This document shows, piece after piece, positions 10,690-20,632 of a stretch of DNA of 40,407 nt. Source of the DNA: Nemertoderma westbladi (taxonomy: Eukaryota; Xenacoelomorpha; Nemertodermatida; Nemertodermatidae). The notes below the pieces were generated by a model that worked only from the letters and a program-made list of their open reading frames with translations, did not search any database and was not told where the DNA came from. The position numbers and the translations under genes were made by a program. Positions within the stretch are counted from its first letter, which is position 1, and each line of letters opens with the position of its first letter. The stretch lies in the NCBI GenBank assembly GCA_032718475.1, contig JAUCBJ010008333.1:1-40407 (forward strand), in the 5' to 3' direction.

Positions 10690-11420
10690 TGAGCAAAAGT
10701 TGAGATTTTTGAGAGACTTTCAGACACCATCAGTGCAATGGTCTCCCGCTAGAGGGCCACATGTCTAAACATTAAATGGCCACCCATTTCTTTGCTTTTA
10801 ATCCGTTTAAGCTGAAACTTGGGAAGTATGTACTAGACCATTAGCTGTAAATTTCAAAGGAGGCTAATCTGTCTGCAGTTCTCCAGTCTGCCGCTAGAGG
10901 GCGAAATGTCCCGAATGTGAAATTATTCTTCCATTTAGTTGTTTATGATCTGATTACGCTGAAACTTGTCATATATGTACTAGAAGACATCCTAAGTCTT
11001 TGTGTGGACAGTAATCGGTCCGGAGTTTTCGAGTCTGCCGCTAGAGGGCGAAATGTAGGAAAGTGATAACCTTCGCGAATTCCTTGATCTTAATCTATTT
11101 AAGCTGAATTTTGGAATATACAGTACCGGTATGTACTAGACCACATGCCTCGTCTTTGTGAGGAAGGTGATCGATCCGTAGTTCTTTAATATGCCGCTAG
11201 AGGGCTAAATGTATGAAAGTGAAAACCTTCCAACATTTCGTTATTTATGATCCGTCAATCGGAAACTTGGTAGATATGTAATAGACCATAGGCTGTGGCT
11301 TTGTAGGGAAACTAATCCTTCCTTCTTCAGTTACCCAGTCTCCCGCTAGAGGGTTAACGTTTTCCGGGAAAATCTTCTCCTATGTTTTTATAATCCTTTC
11401 GAGTTGATACTTAGCATTAA
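10690..11420. repeat. Five-copy tandem repeat of about 148 bp with CTCF-like cores
   Basis: Five diverged units each carry CCGCTAGAGGG (positions about 10746, 10891, 11038, 11194 and 11343; spacing 145-156 bp) and a leading segment like GCTGAAACTTGG...ATGTACTAGACCA. The best copies, CCGCTAGAGGGCGA, match the animal CTCF core CCASYAGRKGGCRS at 12 of 14 positions. That binding role is inference from the motif only. Confidence 0.8.
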
Positions 11421-11920
11421 CTCATTTCACGTGCTGCGCGAAGGCCCCACTTCGTGTAATGTAATACACAGTCGTCTAAGCTACTAAGCATACAAATCAC
11501 AACCACAATTATTAGTGTGATGTCGATGTGTGAAATGTTATCCTATTTGCAAACCTGGGAAACGGCCCTAAAGAGAGGTTTATTCTGCTAAGACCAGAAG
11601 ACAGTAAGAAGAGTAGGCTAACAGGAAATACAAATATGTAATAATAATAATATAATTTTTTTAGATAGTTTTTCTAATTAATTATTATTTACTTTTAATT
11701 TTTATGAATTGCTTTGATAACATAATACACTACCCAGCCCAGAGGTACACAATAATTAATTAATCTATAAAGTCGTAAAATGAAATTAACTCAGGATTGA
11801 TTTTATTTTACAACACTTTTAGTGACAAGAGTCATTTATTAGAATCGTATGTTAAAATCAACACCAGGAATTGCGCCATAATATTACAGTATTACATGTA
11901 CACAAACACAATATAGCGCC

Positions 11921-11933
11921 AATCGGCACTCAG
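11921..11933. repeat. Target-site duplication, left copy
   Basis: AATCGGCACTCAG here is repeated exactly at 15720-15732, just after the trinucleotide tail of the RTE element. The pair brackets 11934-15719 and defines the insertion limits. Confidence 0.9.
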
Positions 11934-11975
11934 GTCAGGTCAGGTCAGGTCAGGTCAGGTCAGGTCAGGTCAGGT
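11931..11975. repeat. Nine CAGGT pentamers at the LINE 5' end
   Basis: Nine perfect head-to-tail CAGGT units sit exactly at the 5' boundary of the RTE element. They may belong to the element's 5' end or have been amplified at the junction from the CAG at the target site. Confidence 0.95.
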
Positions 11976-14900
11976 ATTCTAGGTCATTGATCAAGAAAAC
12001 TTGCCACCTCCATGCAGCATAAAGGAGGTGCCACCTGTAGCTGCATAGACCCTCTTACTAGGGCAAATCTGGTCCTGTAACTAGGACCCCCTTCGTTCTG
12101 GGATAAGGACGCCCTTGGTCCTGGATTAAGGACCCATATACTTGGCTGCAGGGGTATATGGCCTGACCAGGCAGATGGTGATCTACCAATGGCTGGTTAG
12201 GAGTAGAGTGTTCTCATGTACACTCTGAGGGCACTTCACTGCGACCTGCACCTGGCAGCAAGGGTACAGGGCATGACCCAGCAGATGAGCTGCAACATCC
12301 AATGGTGGGTCATGTACGCCAGAGTAGATATGGGTGATGGGCCTCATATCTGACTCCATTGCGACACCCACCCTGTGGAATGGCAAACCAGGGTGTGGTA
12401 TTTGCCCCGAGAGCTGACTCGGCAAAAAAGCACCCCCCAACCCCCACTATGGATTACATTAGCAATGCGGAGGTCCGGCCACTGGGCCGTGGAATTACCG
12501 GACACAATCGGCCTCACAGGCGTCAGTTAACTCCTGACTGGCTGCCTGTCTCACCCCCTACTGGAGAGAGAGCAGCCAACAATTCTTTGAGTCCCTTTCC
12601 TGATGACCTTTCTGGCCCAAACCCTGGGTCACCAGGGAGGCCAGATTGTGATGGGGAGAGGGATTCTGGAGTTGGAGGCTACTCTCATGTTCCACCCCGA
12701 CCAACAAAGCCATTGGTGAATCTGAGGCAAGTCACTAGACTAGCCTCAGTAAACACCCTAACACTCGGGTCCCCAATGCGACAAGGTGAGCTGACTGCCT
12801 TGGCAGATAAGCTTTCTCTTAGCGCAGTGGGTGTTCAAGAGCACCGAATGCAGACTGGACAGACTGATGAGGTTCTGATTAAGGACATGGGGGGCGGTTG
12901 GCGACTCGCCCTCGCGTCAGCAGATGATAGTGGCAATGGTGGAATTGGTCTATTGATGAATCCAACTGCACATGCAGCATTGGACAAAATAGACCAAATC
13001 TCTAACCGCATCATCCGTTGCCACTTCTCATGTTCTGGAAGACTGGCTAAGAAGTTTCCTAAGGTGGTTCTGATTGTGTGCTACTCTCCAACTAGTGTTG
13101 CCCCTGTAGAGGAGGTGGAAAATTTCTACCACAATCTACAAGCAGCAACTGATGGAGTGGATCAGCATGCATTCTTAACATTCCTGGGAGACTTTAATGC
13201 AAGTCTGCATCAATCACCTACATCGCCCTGGGTCTATAGCAATAGTGTTAACCGAAATTCTGTCCATCTTCAGGATTTTATCTCTGGAAATGGATTGTTT
13301 TCGGCTGGAACCCAGTTCAAGAAGCGAACTGGAAAGCTATGGACTCATAGTGGACCCAGTGGTCACAAGTCCCAGATAGACCATATTCTGTTTCGTAGGA
13401 AATACAGGAGCTCTATACAAGACTGTAATGCATTTACACTTCGACCCTTCTCCAGTGATCACCGCCTTATTGTGGCCAAGGTAAGACTTAGTCTGCGTGC
13501 TAGCAGAACAACGAAATCTGCCTTGCCACGGCATGACTGGTCCTCTCTGTTGCAACAGCCAAGTGTGAGATCCAGCTTCACACTACAGCTGAGCAACAGG
13601 TATGAGGCTCTTGCCTCTGAGGCGGCAGATCACTGTGAGGGCTATACTGCCTTTACAGAAGCAGTTAAGTTAGCAGCTGCAGAAACAGTTCCTGTATACC
13701 CTCGAAACAGGAAAAGGGCCCCCTGGACTGACAACAAAATTCAGAAGTGCCGAAATGACCTTCATAAGGCGCAGAAAGAGTCCCGACTCAAACAGACTAC
13801 AGCGGCCAAGAATGCAGTTAAAGCTGCATCTAGGTCCCTGAACAGGCAGTACTCTGTTAATCTACAGGAGCTAATAAACCAACAGGTTGATGCCATCAAT
13901 GATGCTGACGACAGCAGGCAATCATCCCAGGCATGGAAATCGATCAATCTGCTTACTGGGCGGAAAAGCCAACCAACCACCAAGGTTAAGGCTGAATCAC
14001 CAGCCGATCGCCTCAATGGTTGGAAAGCCCACTTTGAAAAGCTCCTCAATAATGACAGGGTATTGCCTGATAACTTTATAGAAGTAAAAGTGTCTGAGTC
14101 TGTACTCCCAGATATTCCCATTGGCGATATCTCCTTTGCAGAAGTGAAGGCTGCTGCAAAGAGCATTAAGACCAATCGTGCCAGTGGAGTAGATGGTGTT
14201 CCCCCTGAGGTCTTTAAAATACCTGAGTGTTTAAAGCTCATCTATCCCATCATAGTAGACATGTACCGTACAACAAGAGTCCCACAAGAAATGAAAACAA
14301 ATAAGTTGGTGCCAGTTCCCAAGAAGGGCAACCTAACACTCTATGGTTCTTTTCGGGGAATCTCATTGATCTCGATTGCTGCAAAACTATACAATAGAAT
14401 TCTATTAAATCGCATCAGGGATCCCATTGAGAGACTGCTACGTGGAAATCAGAATGGGTTCCGTAAAGGTCGTGGGACCATGGAGCCCATTTTGGCACTT
14501 AGAAGGATAATTGAAGAGTTATCAAAAAAGAAAGACAGGCATCTGGCTGTTATCTTTGTTGACTTCTTCAAGGCCTTTGATTCAGTCTCTCGCTCACGTA
14601 TGTTCAGCATACTTTCATTATATGGGATTCCTGATGAAATTATTGCAGCAATCAGATCAGTATACGATGGTTCGACAACATTTGTGTCTACTGTTGATGG
14701 TGACACAGAACCATTTGAAGTGTTATGGGGCGTCCTCCAAGGAGACACACTTGCACCATTCTTGTTCATTATTGTGGTTGACTATGTTCTACGCATGTCC
14801 TTAGATCATCATAATGATGATGGGGTGATGATAACTCCACCTACTGGCTCCAGAAGTCGAGGAAATCCTGCCAAGTACCTAACTGATCTAGACTTTGCTG

Positions 14901-15719
14901 ATGACTTAGGAGTACTCTCAGAATCATTAGAGGGAGCCCAGCGGCTCCTCAGCTCATTAGAACATGCTGCTTCTAGTGTTGGTCTTTTTATTAACTCCAG
15001 AAAGACCAAAATTCTGACAGTTAACTTTGAAAGTCCTCAGCAAGTCTCTGATCGGATGAGCATAAGCTCAAAGGATGGTATGCTTGAGCATGTGGACGAC
15101 TTCTGTTACCTGGGATCATGGATCCGGAAGTCAGGTGAGGACCTTCGAATACGTAAGGGAAAGGCATGGGCAGCCTTGAATAGGCTTTCCAGGATTTGGA
15201 AGTCACCTAGAATTAATCGGAAACTTAAGGTCCGATTATTCAGAGCAGCAGTAGTTCCAGTACTCCTCTACGGGAGTCCATGCTGGGCTCTAACTGCTGA
15301 GGACACCAAATCTCTGGATGGCACATTCACAAGAATGCTACGCCGGGTACATTGTGTCAAGTACAATGCACACATCTCCAACCAGACACTATATAACATT
15401 GGAGGTGTCTCATTGGTTCCCCCAAGCTTGACACTAGAACAAAATCGCCTCCGCTTTGCAGGACATTGCTTTCGCCGTGAGGACCAGCCAGTGCATAATC
15501 TTGTACTTTGGCAGCCTCATGGAGTGAATAAGCATGGTGGACAGCCCATGACTTTCTTGAGACGCATCTTAAAGGACACTGGCCTTAAAGATGCGGATGA
15601 TCTAGCAAATGTCATGGGTGATAGGGAGTTGTGGCGGTGCAATTTTGTTGACAAGCCGGCACAGCATTCTTAAAAATGCAGCTGCAATGCAGCATGCCGA
15701 TCCTAGTAGTAGTAGTAGT
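11934..15719 (+). mobile_element. Full-length RTE-type non-LTR retrotransposon
   Basis: A complete-looking LINE. It begins with the CAGGT repeats, has a 5' UTR of about 400 bp with imperfectly repeated segments (12120-12330), one long ORF encoding endonuclease and reverse transcriptase, a very short 3' UTR, and a (TAG)n tail at about 15703-15719. A perfect 13-bp target-site duplication flanks it. The lack of stops and the intact duplication suggest a recent insertion. Two partial relatives lie at 1594-2484 and 3271-3463. Confidence 0.92.
12380..15673 (+). CDS. Endonuclease-reverse transcriptase of the RTE-type LINE
   Basis: The protein is about 1097 aa. It nicks target DNA and copies the element RNA by target-primed reverse transcription. 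The first ATG is at 12380; the open frame extends slightly upstream only through a TTG. The first 110 or so residues are low complexity. An AP-endonuclease-like domain follows (about residues 120-370) with a catalytic Glu in QEHR, then GDFNA, then SSDHR near its end. The reverse transcriptase (about 560-880) has QNGFRKGRGT, VDFFKAFDSV, LQGDTLAPFLF and the catalytic FADD at about 840. The C-terminal part (about 930-1090) has YGSPCWALTAEDTKSLDG and a His/Cys-containing RFAGHCFRRED region, as in RTE-like elements. All catalytic motifs are present and the frame is intact, so it may encode an active enzyme. Clade placement as RTE or RTEX is from motif style only. Confidence 0.92.
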   Translation: MANQGVVFAPRADSAKKHPPTPTMDYISNAEVRPLGRGITGHNRPHRRQLTPDWLPVSPPTGERAANNSLSPFPDDLSGPNPGSPGRPDCDGERDSGVGGYSHVPPRPTKPLVNLRQVTRLASVNTLTLGSPMRQGELTALADKLSLSAVGVQEHRMQTGQTDEVLIKDMGGGWRLALASADDSGNGGIGLLMNPTAHAALDKIDQISNRIIRCHFSCSGRLAKKFPKVVLIVCYSPTSVAPVEEVENFYHNLQAATDGVDQHAFLTFLGDFNASLHQSPTSPWVYSNSVNRNSVHLQDFISGNGLFSAGTQFKKRTGKLWTHSGPSGHKSQIDHILFRRKYRSSIQDCNAFTLRPFSSDHRLIVAKVRLSLRASRTTKSALPRHDWSSLLQQPSVRSSFTLQLSNRYEALASEAADHCEGYTAFTEAVKLAAAETVPVYPRNRKRAPWTDNKIQKCRNDLHKAQKESRLKQTTAAKNAVKAASRSLNRQYSVNLQELINQQVDAINDADDSRQSSQAWKSINLLTGRKSQPTTKVKAESPADRLNGWKAHFEKLLNNDRVLPDNFIEVKVSESVLPDIPIGDISFAEVKAAAKSIKTNRASGVDGVPPEVFKIPECLKLIYPIIVDMYRTTRVPQEMKTNKLVPVPKKGNLTLYGSFRGISLISIAAKLYNRILLNRIRDPIERLLRGNQNGFRKGRGTMEPILALRRIIEELSKKKDRHLAVIFVDFFKAFDSVSRSRMFSILSLYGIPDEIIAAIRSVYDGSTTFVSTVDGDTEPFEVLWGVLQGDTLAPFLFIIVVDYVLRMSLDHHNDDGVMITPPTGSRSRGNPAKYLTDLDFADDLGVLSESLEGAQRLLSSLEHAASSVGLFINSRKTKILTVNFESPQQVSDRMSISSKDGMLEHVDDFCYLGSWIRKSGEDLRIRKGKAWAALNRLSRIWKSPRINRKLKVRLFRAAVVPVLLYGSPCWALTAEDTKSLDGTFTRMLRRVHCVKYNAHISNQTLYNIGGVSLVPPSLTLEQNRLRFAGHCFRREDQPVHNLVLWQPHGVNKHGGQPMTFLRRILKDTGLKDADDLANVMGDRELWRCNFVDKPAQHS

Positions 15720-15732
15720 AATCGGCACTCAG
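15720..15732. repeat. Target-site duplication, right copy
   Basis: Exact copy of the 13-bp AATCGGCACTCAG at 11921-11933, directly after the TAG tail of the LINE. Confidence 0.9.
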
Positions 15733-15833
15733 TCAGCCAGTGCCAATGAAGAATAGCCATTGTGATAATATGACATAATATGATTGATTGACAGGTTCCA
15801 CTTGACAGATTTCACAGGGAACTAAATAACTCC

Positions 15834-16000
15834 TATACCCCGATTCGAGGTATACCTAATTTTTTCCGCTGCCTGGAGATTTTCTTGTAGAACACCAATT
15901 CGGGGTATAGCTTTCTACTGAAAATCTCGAATCGGTGTCACTATTTTCCACTATAACACCGATTCTGGGTATAGAGCTGTACCCCAATTCGGGGTATTTT
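15834..16000. repeat. ACACCGATTCGGGGT repeats, right copy
   Basis: Five copies of the near-palindromic word found at 7519-7715 lie near 15836, 15891, 15925, 15957 and 15980, again separated by TTTTC-rich spacers. Together with the inverted minisatellite just downstream they mirror the 7.2-7.7 kb region. Confidence 0.8.
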
Positions 16001-16355
16001 CCCTTACTGCCATATAATGAAGGATAGACTGTATGCTACTGTACATTATGTAGGCTATGTATGTCTGTATGTACGCCTCTATCTGCAACTTTATTGAGTT
16101 CTCCCTCTGCAATTTTGCGGGCTTGGGACCGTTTTTTGTGTTTTTTGAACACAAAAGGCTGCATTAAAACTCATAAGATTGTATTGTAATAGGGGCCTAC
16201 TCTCTGACTGCTAGACAGCTAGATCAGCCCCCGCTCAATGCATGGCTCGCCCCACAATCAGACAATGATTTGTTTTATTTTGCACATCATGTGCGCCCCT
16301 CTAAACGATTTGAACTACACTTGGATACACGTTTTGCAAGCGTTTCTCACTCGTT

Positions 16356-16478
16356 TGTACTATTTTTGCACTCTTTTGTACTATTTTTGCACTTTATTGT
16401 ACTCTTTTGTATTCTTTAGTACTAAGCCTATATTGTACTATTTTGTATTTTTTGGTACTTTTTTGTACAAATTCGTCG
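16356..16478. repeat. TTTTGTACT-type minisatellite, right (inverted) copy
   Basis: This is the reverse complement of the array at 7258-7400. It contains TTTGTACTATTTTTGCAC units and ends TTTTTTGTACAAATTCGTCGGACC, which matches the inverted left edge. The plus-strand open stretch here is simple sequence, not a gene. Confidence 0.85.
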
Positions 16479-16479
16479 G

Positions 16480-16800
16480 ACCCTAGAAAAACTGATAAAT
16501 TAAGGAATAAAGTAATCTATGTTGGCATACAAGCCTAAAACAGTAAAATATAAGATTTTGTCCAGAATTTGGCAGTTTGGCGAGCTAACCCTACAGCCCT
16601 AATATCTGAATGTGGAATGTACCGGTAAATTTAAAAAAAAAAATATATATATTTATTTTAATAAATAATTGCTTAGGGCCTATATTTATATACCGGTAGC
16701 GGTAGGCCTATATATAATTTTTAATAATACCGGTCAGTCGGTACCGGGCAGCCGGGTAGGCCTATAATTTGAAATTTTTTCAAATTTCAAATATAAGGTT
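16480..16800. other. AT-rich and ACCGGT/AGGCCT-rich stretch, no gene
   Basis: AT-rich DNA with several TACCGGTA and TAGGCCTA words (about 16620-16765) and a short inverted repeat of TTTGAAATT/AATTTCAAA near 16770-16792. No coding capacity is seen. Confidence 0.5.
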
Positions 16801-17790
16801 TAAGTAACTGAGTAAAGATAAAATATTTTAGGATATTTAACATATAACAATACTGCAATATGCTGATATGCCTAGCCTATTTAACAAGTAAATTGAAGTT
16901 TAAAAACGAAAAAGACTTTCATTGCATTGTGACATCCTGGCACCAGTAAATAGGACAAAACATTTTAGAAAAAACTGCAAACTAAATCAATGAATTTAAG
17001 CACAAATTTTGCAAAATCAACGTTTGAGTACCGTAATTCGGGGTGACTTGATACAGTTTTTGCCTTTAACTGTGAATATCTTCTGATGTTTTTATCCTAC
17101 ACAGATGGAATAAGTAGAAAATTTTATAGTCGGGATGAGTACTACACCACTAGACAGCTAGACTAAAGCACTATTTCAGGTGCTTAGTCTAGCTCAGCTA
17201 GTGGTGTTTTTTTCTTAAAAACCAGCTGTATCAAGTCACCCCACATAACGGGGTGACTTGATACACAAGCAAATTTTCCGCAATAATACCACTCTGTGAA
17301 TGAGTTTGGATCATGTTGTAGGCTGTGGGGGTGACTTGATACATCTTGGAAATTTTAAAAAAAGAACGAAGTCCCCACCTAACGGGGATATAAAATTATG
17401 GCTAAAATTAAAAATAACTCCATTTTTTATGGCAAAATATTTCATATTTAACAAGTTAAATTGCACTTTAAAAACGAAAAAGACCTTCATTGCATAGTGA
17501 CATCCTGACACCAGTAAAGACAATACATTTTAGAAAAAACTGGAAACTAAAACAATGAATTTAAGCACAAATTTTGCAAATTTAAGGTTCAACTATTTAA
17601 GTAAAGATAAAATATTTTATAAAATTTAACATATAACAATATTTAACAAGTTAAATTGAAGTTTAAAAACGAAAAAGACTCTCATTGCATTGTGACATCC
17701 TGATACCAGTAAATAAGACAAAACATTTTAGAAAAAACTGCAAACTAAATCAATGAATTTAAGCACAAATTTTGCCAAATCAACGTTTAA
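16800..17790. repeat. Three diverged copies of a roughly 195-bp repeat
   Basis: A segment reading roughly ACAAGTTAAATTGAAGTTT, then GACATCCTG, then ATTTTAGAAAAAACTGCAAACT, then ATTTAAGCACAAATTTTGC occurs at about 16885-17015, 17450-17580 and 17645-17775. A remnant lies near 18290-18365. Two copies lie inside the MITE-like element and one just outside it, so the history is rearranged. No coding capacity is seen. Confidence 0.8.
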
Positions 17791-18244
17791 GTCACAGGTA
17801 TCAGAACATTTTCGCCTACAATATACCGTATATATGTATCAAGTCACCCCATTTTAAGATACACTTTCAAAAAACGGGCACTCCACCCCAATTCATATGA
17901 AAATTTGTAAATTTTTTTAGGATCATAATATTCAAACTCATCTATTAGCATCTGTAAAAATAATTTTTGAACAACATTAACCCAAAGTGTCAAAAATTCG
18001 ACCTATATTTGGACATTAAAAAGAAGTGAATTTTTGAAAAATGCATTTTTGGCTCTCGTGATCACAAATGCGAAGCAATGACAAAATTTATTTTACTATA
18101 TGATAGACAATTTATTTAGACATCTTCTAATATTTCAATTTTTATCATAACATCACGCAATCACCCACAATCCGTTAAAGAAAAAAAAGTATAACTTGCT
18201 GTATCAAGTCACCTCAATGTATCAAGTCACCCCGAATTACGGTA
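17029..18244. mobile_element. MITE-like DNA element with perfect 27-bp terminal inverted repeats
   Basis: The left end (17029-17055, starting TACCGTAATTCGGGG) is the exact reverse complement of 18218-18244. The outer TA on each side could be a TA target duplication, as for Tc1/mariner-type insertions. There is no transposase. The terminal TGACTTGATACA word also recurs internally: as a 16-bp-armed inverted pair with a 7-base loop at 17227-17265, and near 17331, 17838 and 18198. This suggests nested or rearranged ends. Confidence 0.85.
17144..17207. repeat. 64-nt imperfect hairpin inside the MITE-like element
   Basis: Arms of about 28 nt (starting ACACCACTAGACAGC and ending GCTAGTGGTGT) pair around an 8-nt loop, with a few mismatches and one bulge. 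The size is compatible with a small-RNA precursor, but inverted repeats of this sort are common in MITEs. Confidence 0.7.
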
Positions 18245-19806
18245 CCGGTATGCCATATGCTACAGTGCTATGCAGGTATGATACAAATTTTAGAAAAAAC
18301 TGCAAACTAAATCAATGAACCGGTACCGGTAGGCCCTATTTAAGCACAAATTGCAAATGTTGCAAAATATATCGATTGATGGTTAAGTTAACTAACACTC
18401 TGCCTAATGCAGTAATGCAGTAATGGCCTAATACAATAATGTAATACAATAGGCCCTAATGTAATAACAATACAATAATGTAATAGGCCTATCGGCCTAT
18501 CTGCCTATAGCTATACTGCTGAACTGGCAACTGGATAGGCTACCTACTGCTACTACTGTCAGTCTCTGAGTCTGAAGGTCTGTCAGTGTCAGACTGTACT
18601 ACAGTACATGCAGTACTACCTACCGCTACCGCTACCGGCTGACCGGTACATCAATGTAAATGTAATGCAGTAATGTACCGGTTGCCGGTACCGGTACCGG
18701 TAGGCTGTAGCCTGTAGGTACTGACAGACTGAGCTGTTGAAAGAGTGTGGAGTGTCTGAGTGCAGAGTGCGCTGGCTGATGAAGTGATGTCAGAATATGA
18801 CAAACCAACACCAGAACACTGCACTTACTGTTACTACTAGATTACTGCAGTACCGGTACCGGTACCAGACTGCCAGAAGCAGAGAAGTTAGCAGAAGTTA
18901 CAAAGTTAAGGGGCTATGCTTAAATTTAAGGCGCTAAAGTCTGACCAATAGGAAATTGAGTGTCTATATTGAAAAGCTAAACAACTAAGGTACAAACAGC
19001 ACGAAATTGTTATGGTAAAAATACCATATTCAATACAACATACTTGTGTGCAAAATGGCTAATTCACTAATGGTTTACATCACCATAACATTGTTATAGT
19101 AACGATGCCATTCGTTTATGGTGAAGTTGTTTCACCATAACTAAGTTAATTCAAAAACTGCATACGGGTTTACAGTGTACCGGTACGTAGCTCTTGCTGC
19201 CGCCTCGCCCACAATAATGTTGTGGCAATCTCCAGGGTTGATTTATCACCGCTGCAGCCATTAAATATGTCGATATGTTTTAGTTGTTTATTCAATTATT
19301 GACTTACAAAATATAAGTTTTACAAACAATAATGTGAAATCTAACTTAATATAAAACTATTGAATTAATATTCAAACTACTAAATATAAAAAGCACATTG
19401 AGTTTTAGTTTATTTAGATAGTTTATAATTTAACAGTGATATCGGTATCGCTATTCCCGATGTTAATATAGTAAACTAATTATACTATTATAACAGAACT
19501 AGCTAATTTGGTAAGGCTAATTATCTATGCTTCGTATATGGCTTATTTCTTCTTTTGTGAAACCGGTCACATATGCGAGTAAATTGAACCCAGACCTTTG
19601 ATTGTTGTTAGAGCGTTTAATTATTGTCTAATGCGCGTAGCATGGATAGAGATTCTGGCCTTTGTGTTAACCACATAGGTTGGGTGGCAGATGCTTGGCA
19701 TATAATGGAAAGAGTTGGACCCCAATATGGCTATGTCCAATTATTATACCGGTTTTACTGGCGCCCACGCGCTAAAGACTTCACCTCGCAAGGTTTCAGT
19801 GATTGA
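18245..19806. other. Low-complexity and unassigned region up to the Polinton
   Basis: 18400-18880 is dense in short repeated words (AATGTAATA, CAGTACTGC-like, CTACCG) and TACCGGTACC palindromes. 19000-19170 holds inverted copies of TCACCATAAC/TTATGGTGA. A plus-strand open stretch of 60 codons (19624-19806) has no family signature and I do not call it a gene. The left terminus of the Polinton must lie near here, but I cannot place its terminal inverted repeat. Confidence 0.45.
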
Positions 19807-20005
19807 CGATGAAAATTATTAAAAAAATTAAAAAACGAATAGTGCCGCGTGAAGACCCCGCCCATGTCACTTACCACGTCCCATATATTTATTAAAAATA
19901 TTGCTATTACTATATACCCAAGAAATAAATATTTATTATTAATGTTAATGCTAATAATATTTTCACACACCGCAATTGAATATACCCATAACCGAAATAA
20001 ATAAA

Positions 20006-20446
20006 TTATTTTATTAATGAAAGTGTCCACAGTAATAACAATAAATCATTGTACCGCAAATTAGAGGTGAATATATTCATTGCTCCGGGATTTTTCGGCA
20101 CCTCGGTTAGATAATACAGACAAAATAGACCGCACTGAGTCGAATGTGGCGCTTGAAATATTTTACGATTCCAAGTATGCCTTTGGGTATATTTATGCAA
20201 CCAATATGATATTTTCGGTGGTGGGGCTTTACCAAACGAATCTAAATAATAAGCAATTCTGTTAACCACGCGTACGCAAGACCAGTGTTGCCCCGGTAGG
20301 CCTATACGTTGATTATTAATAATAAATGAATAATTTTGTTTACGCTTATTTTTTTTTGCGTGTATTAGGTGTAATTGGTCGATTGCGTAAATACCGATGT
20401 ATTTAGGCCCTACCGGGAATTTCGCTAATTGTATAGAGTCCAACAT
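20006..20446 (-). CDS. Adenain-like cysteine protease (Polinton PRO)
   Basis: The 146-aa protein starts at ATG 20446, with an in-frame stop shortly upstream. It belongs to the adenovirus-type maturation proteases (C5/Ulp1-like fold) that cleave capsid and core precursors during virion assembly. The visible catalytic layout is a His in GQHWSCV (about residue 54), an Asp in YYLDSFG (about 69) and a Cys in TQCGLFCLYYL (about 107), the classical His-Asp-Cys order. The N-terminal YIGIYAIDQL block is also typical. It is somewhat shorter than the roughly 200 aa of adenain, mostly at the C-terminus, but all catalytic elements are present. It is the last gene of the cluster, about 190 bp beyond the major capsid remnant. 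Confidence 0.88.
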   Translation of the reverse strand: MLDSIQLAKFPVGPKYIGIYAIDQLHLIHAKKNKRKQNYSFIINNQRIGLPGQHWSCVRVVNRIAYYLDSFGKAPPPKISYWLHKYTQRHTWNRKIFQAPHSTQCGLFCLYYLTEVPKNPGAMNIFTSNLRYNDLLLLLWTLSLIK

Positions 20447-20632
20447 TTTAGCGTGCGTGTATCATTAAAAGTTTAAGAGAATTTTTCTAATTCCACAGGC
20501 GGTGCGGCTTCGCTTACTTTGTACTATGCGAGATCTTTATTTATTCGGTTATTATTTCCTTGGCTTCCGAAATAGATAGAAGAGTGTCATAGCTTGCCAT
20601 TAATATAACGTTAATAGTTATGTATATGTATA
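20447..20632. other. Short spacer between capsid remnant and protease
   Basis: No gene. It includes a TATGTATATG-like stretch around 20610-20660 that overlaps the aberrant end of the capsid ORF. Confidence 0.5.

Noticed and set aside
19624-19806. Plus-strand ORF of 60 codons left of the Polinton
   Set aside because: Short, no recognised motif, and opposite in strand to the Polinton genes. It could be host sequence, but I cannot support a gene.
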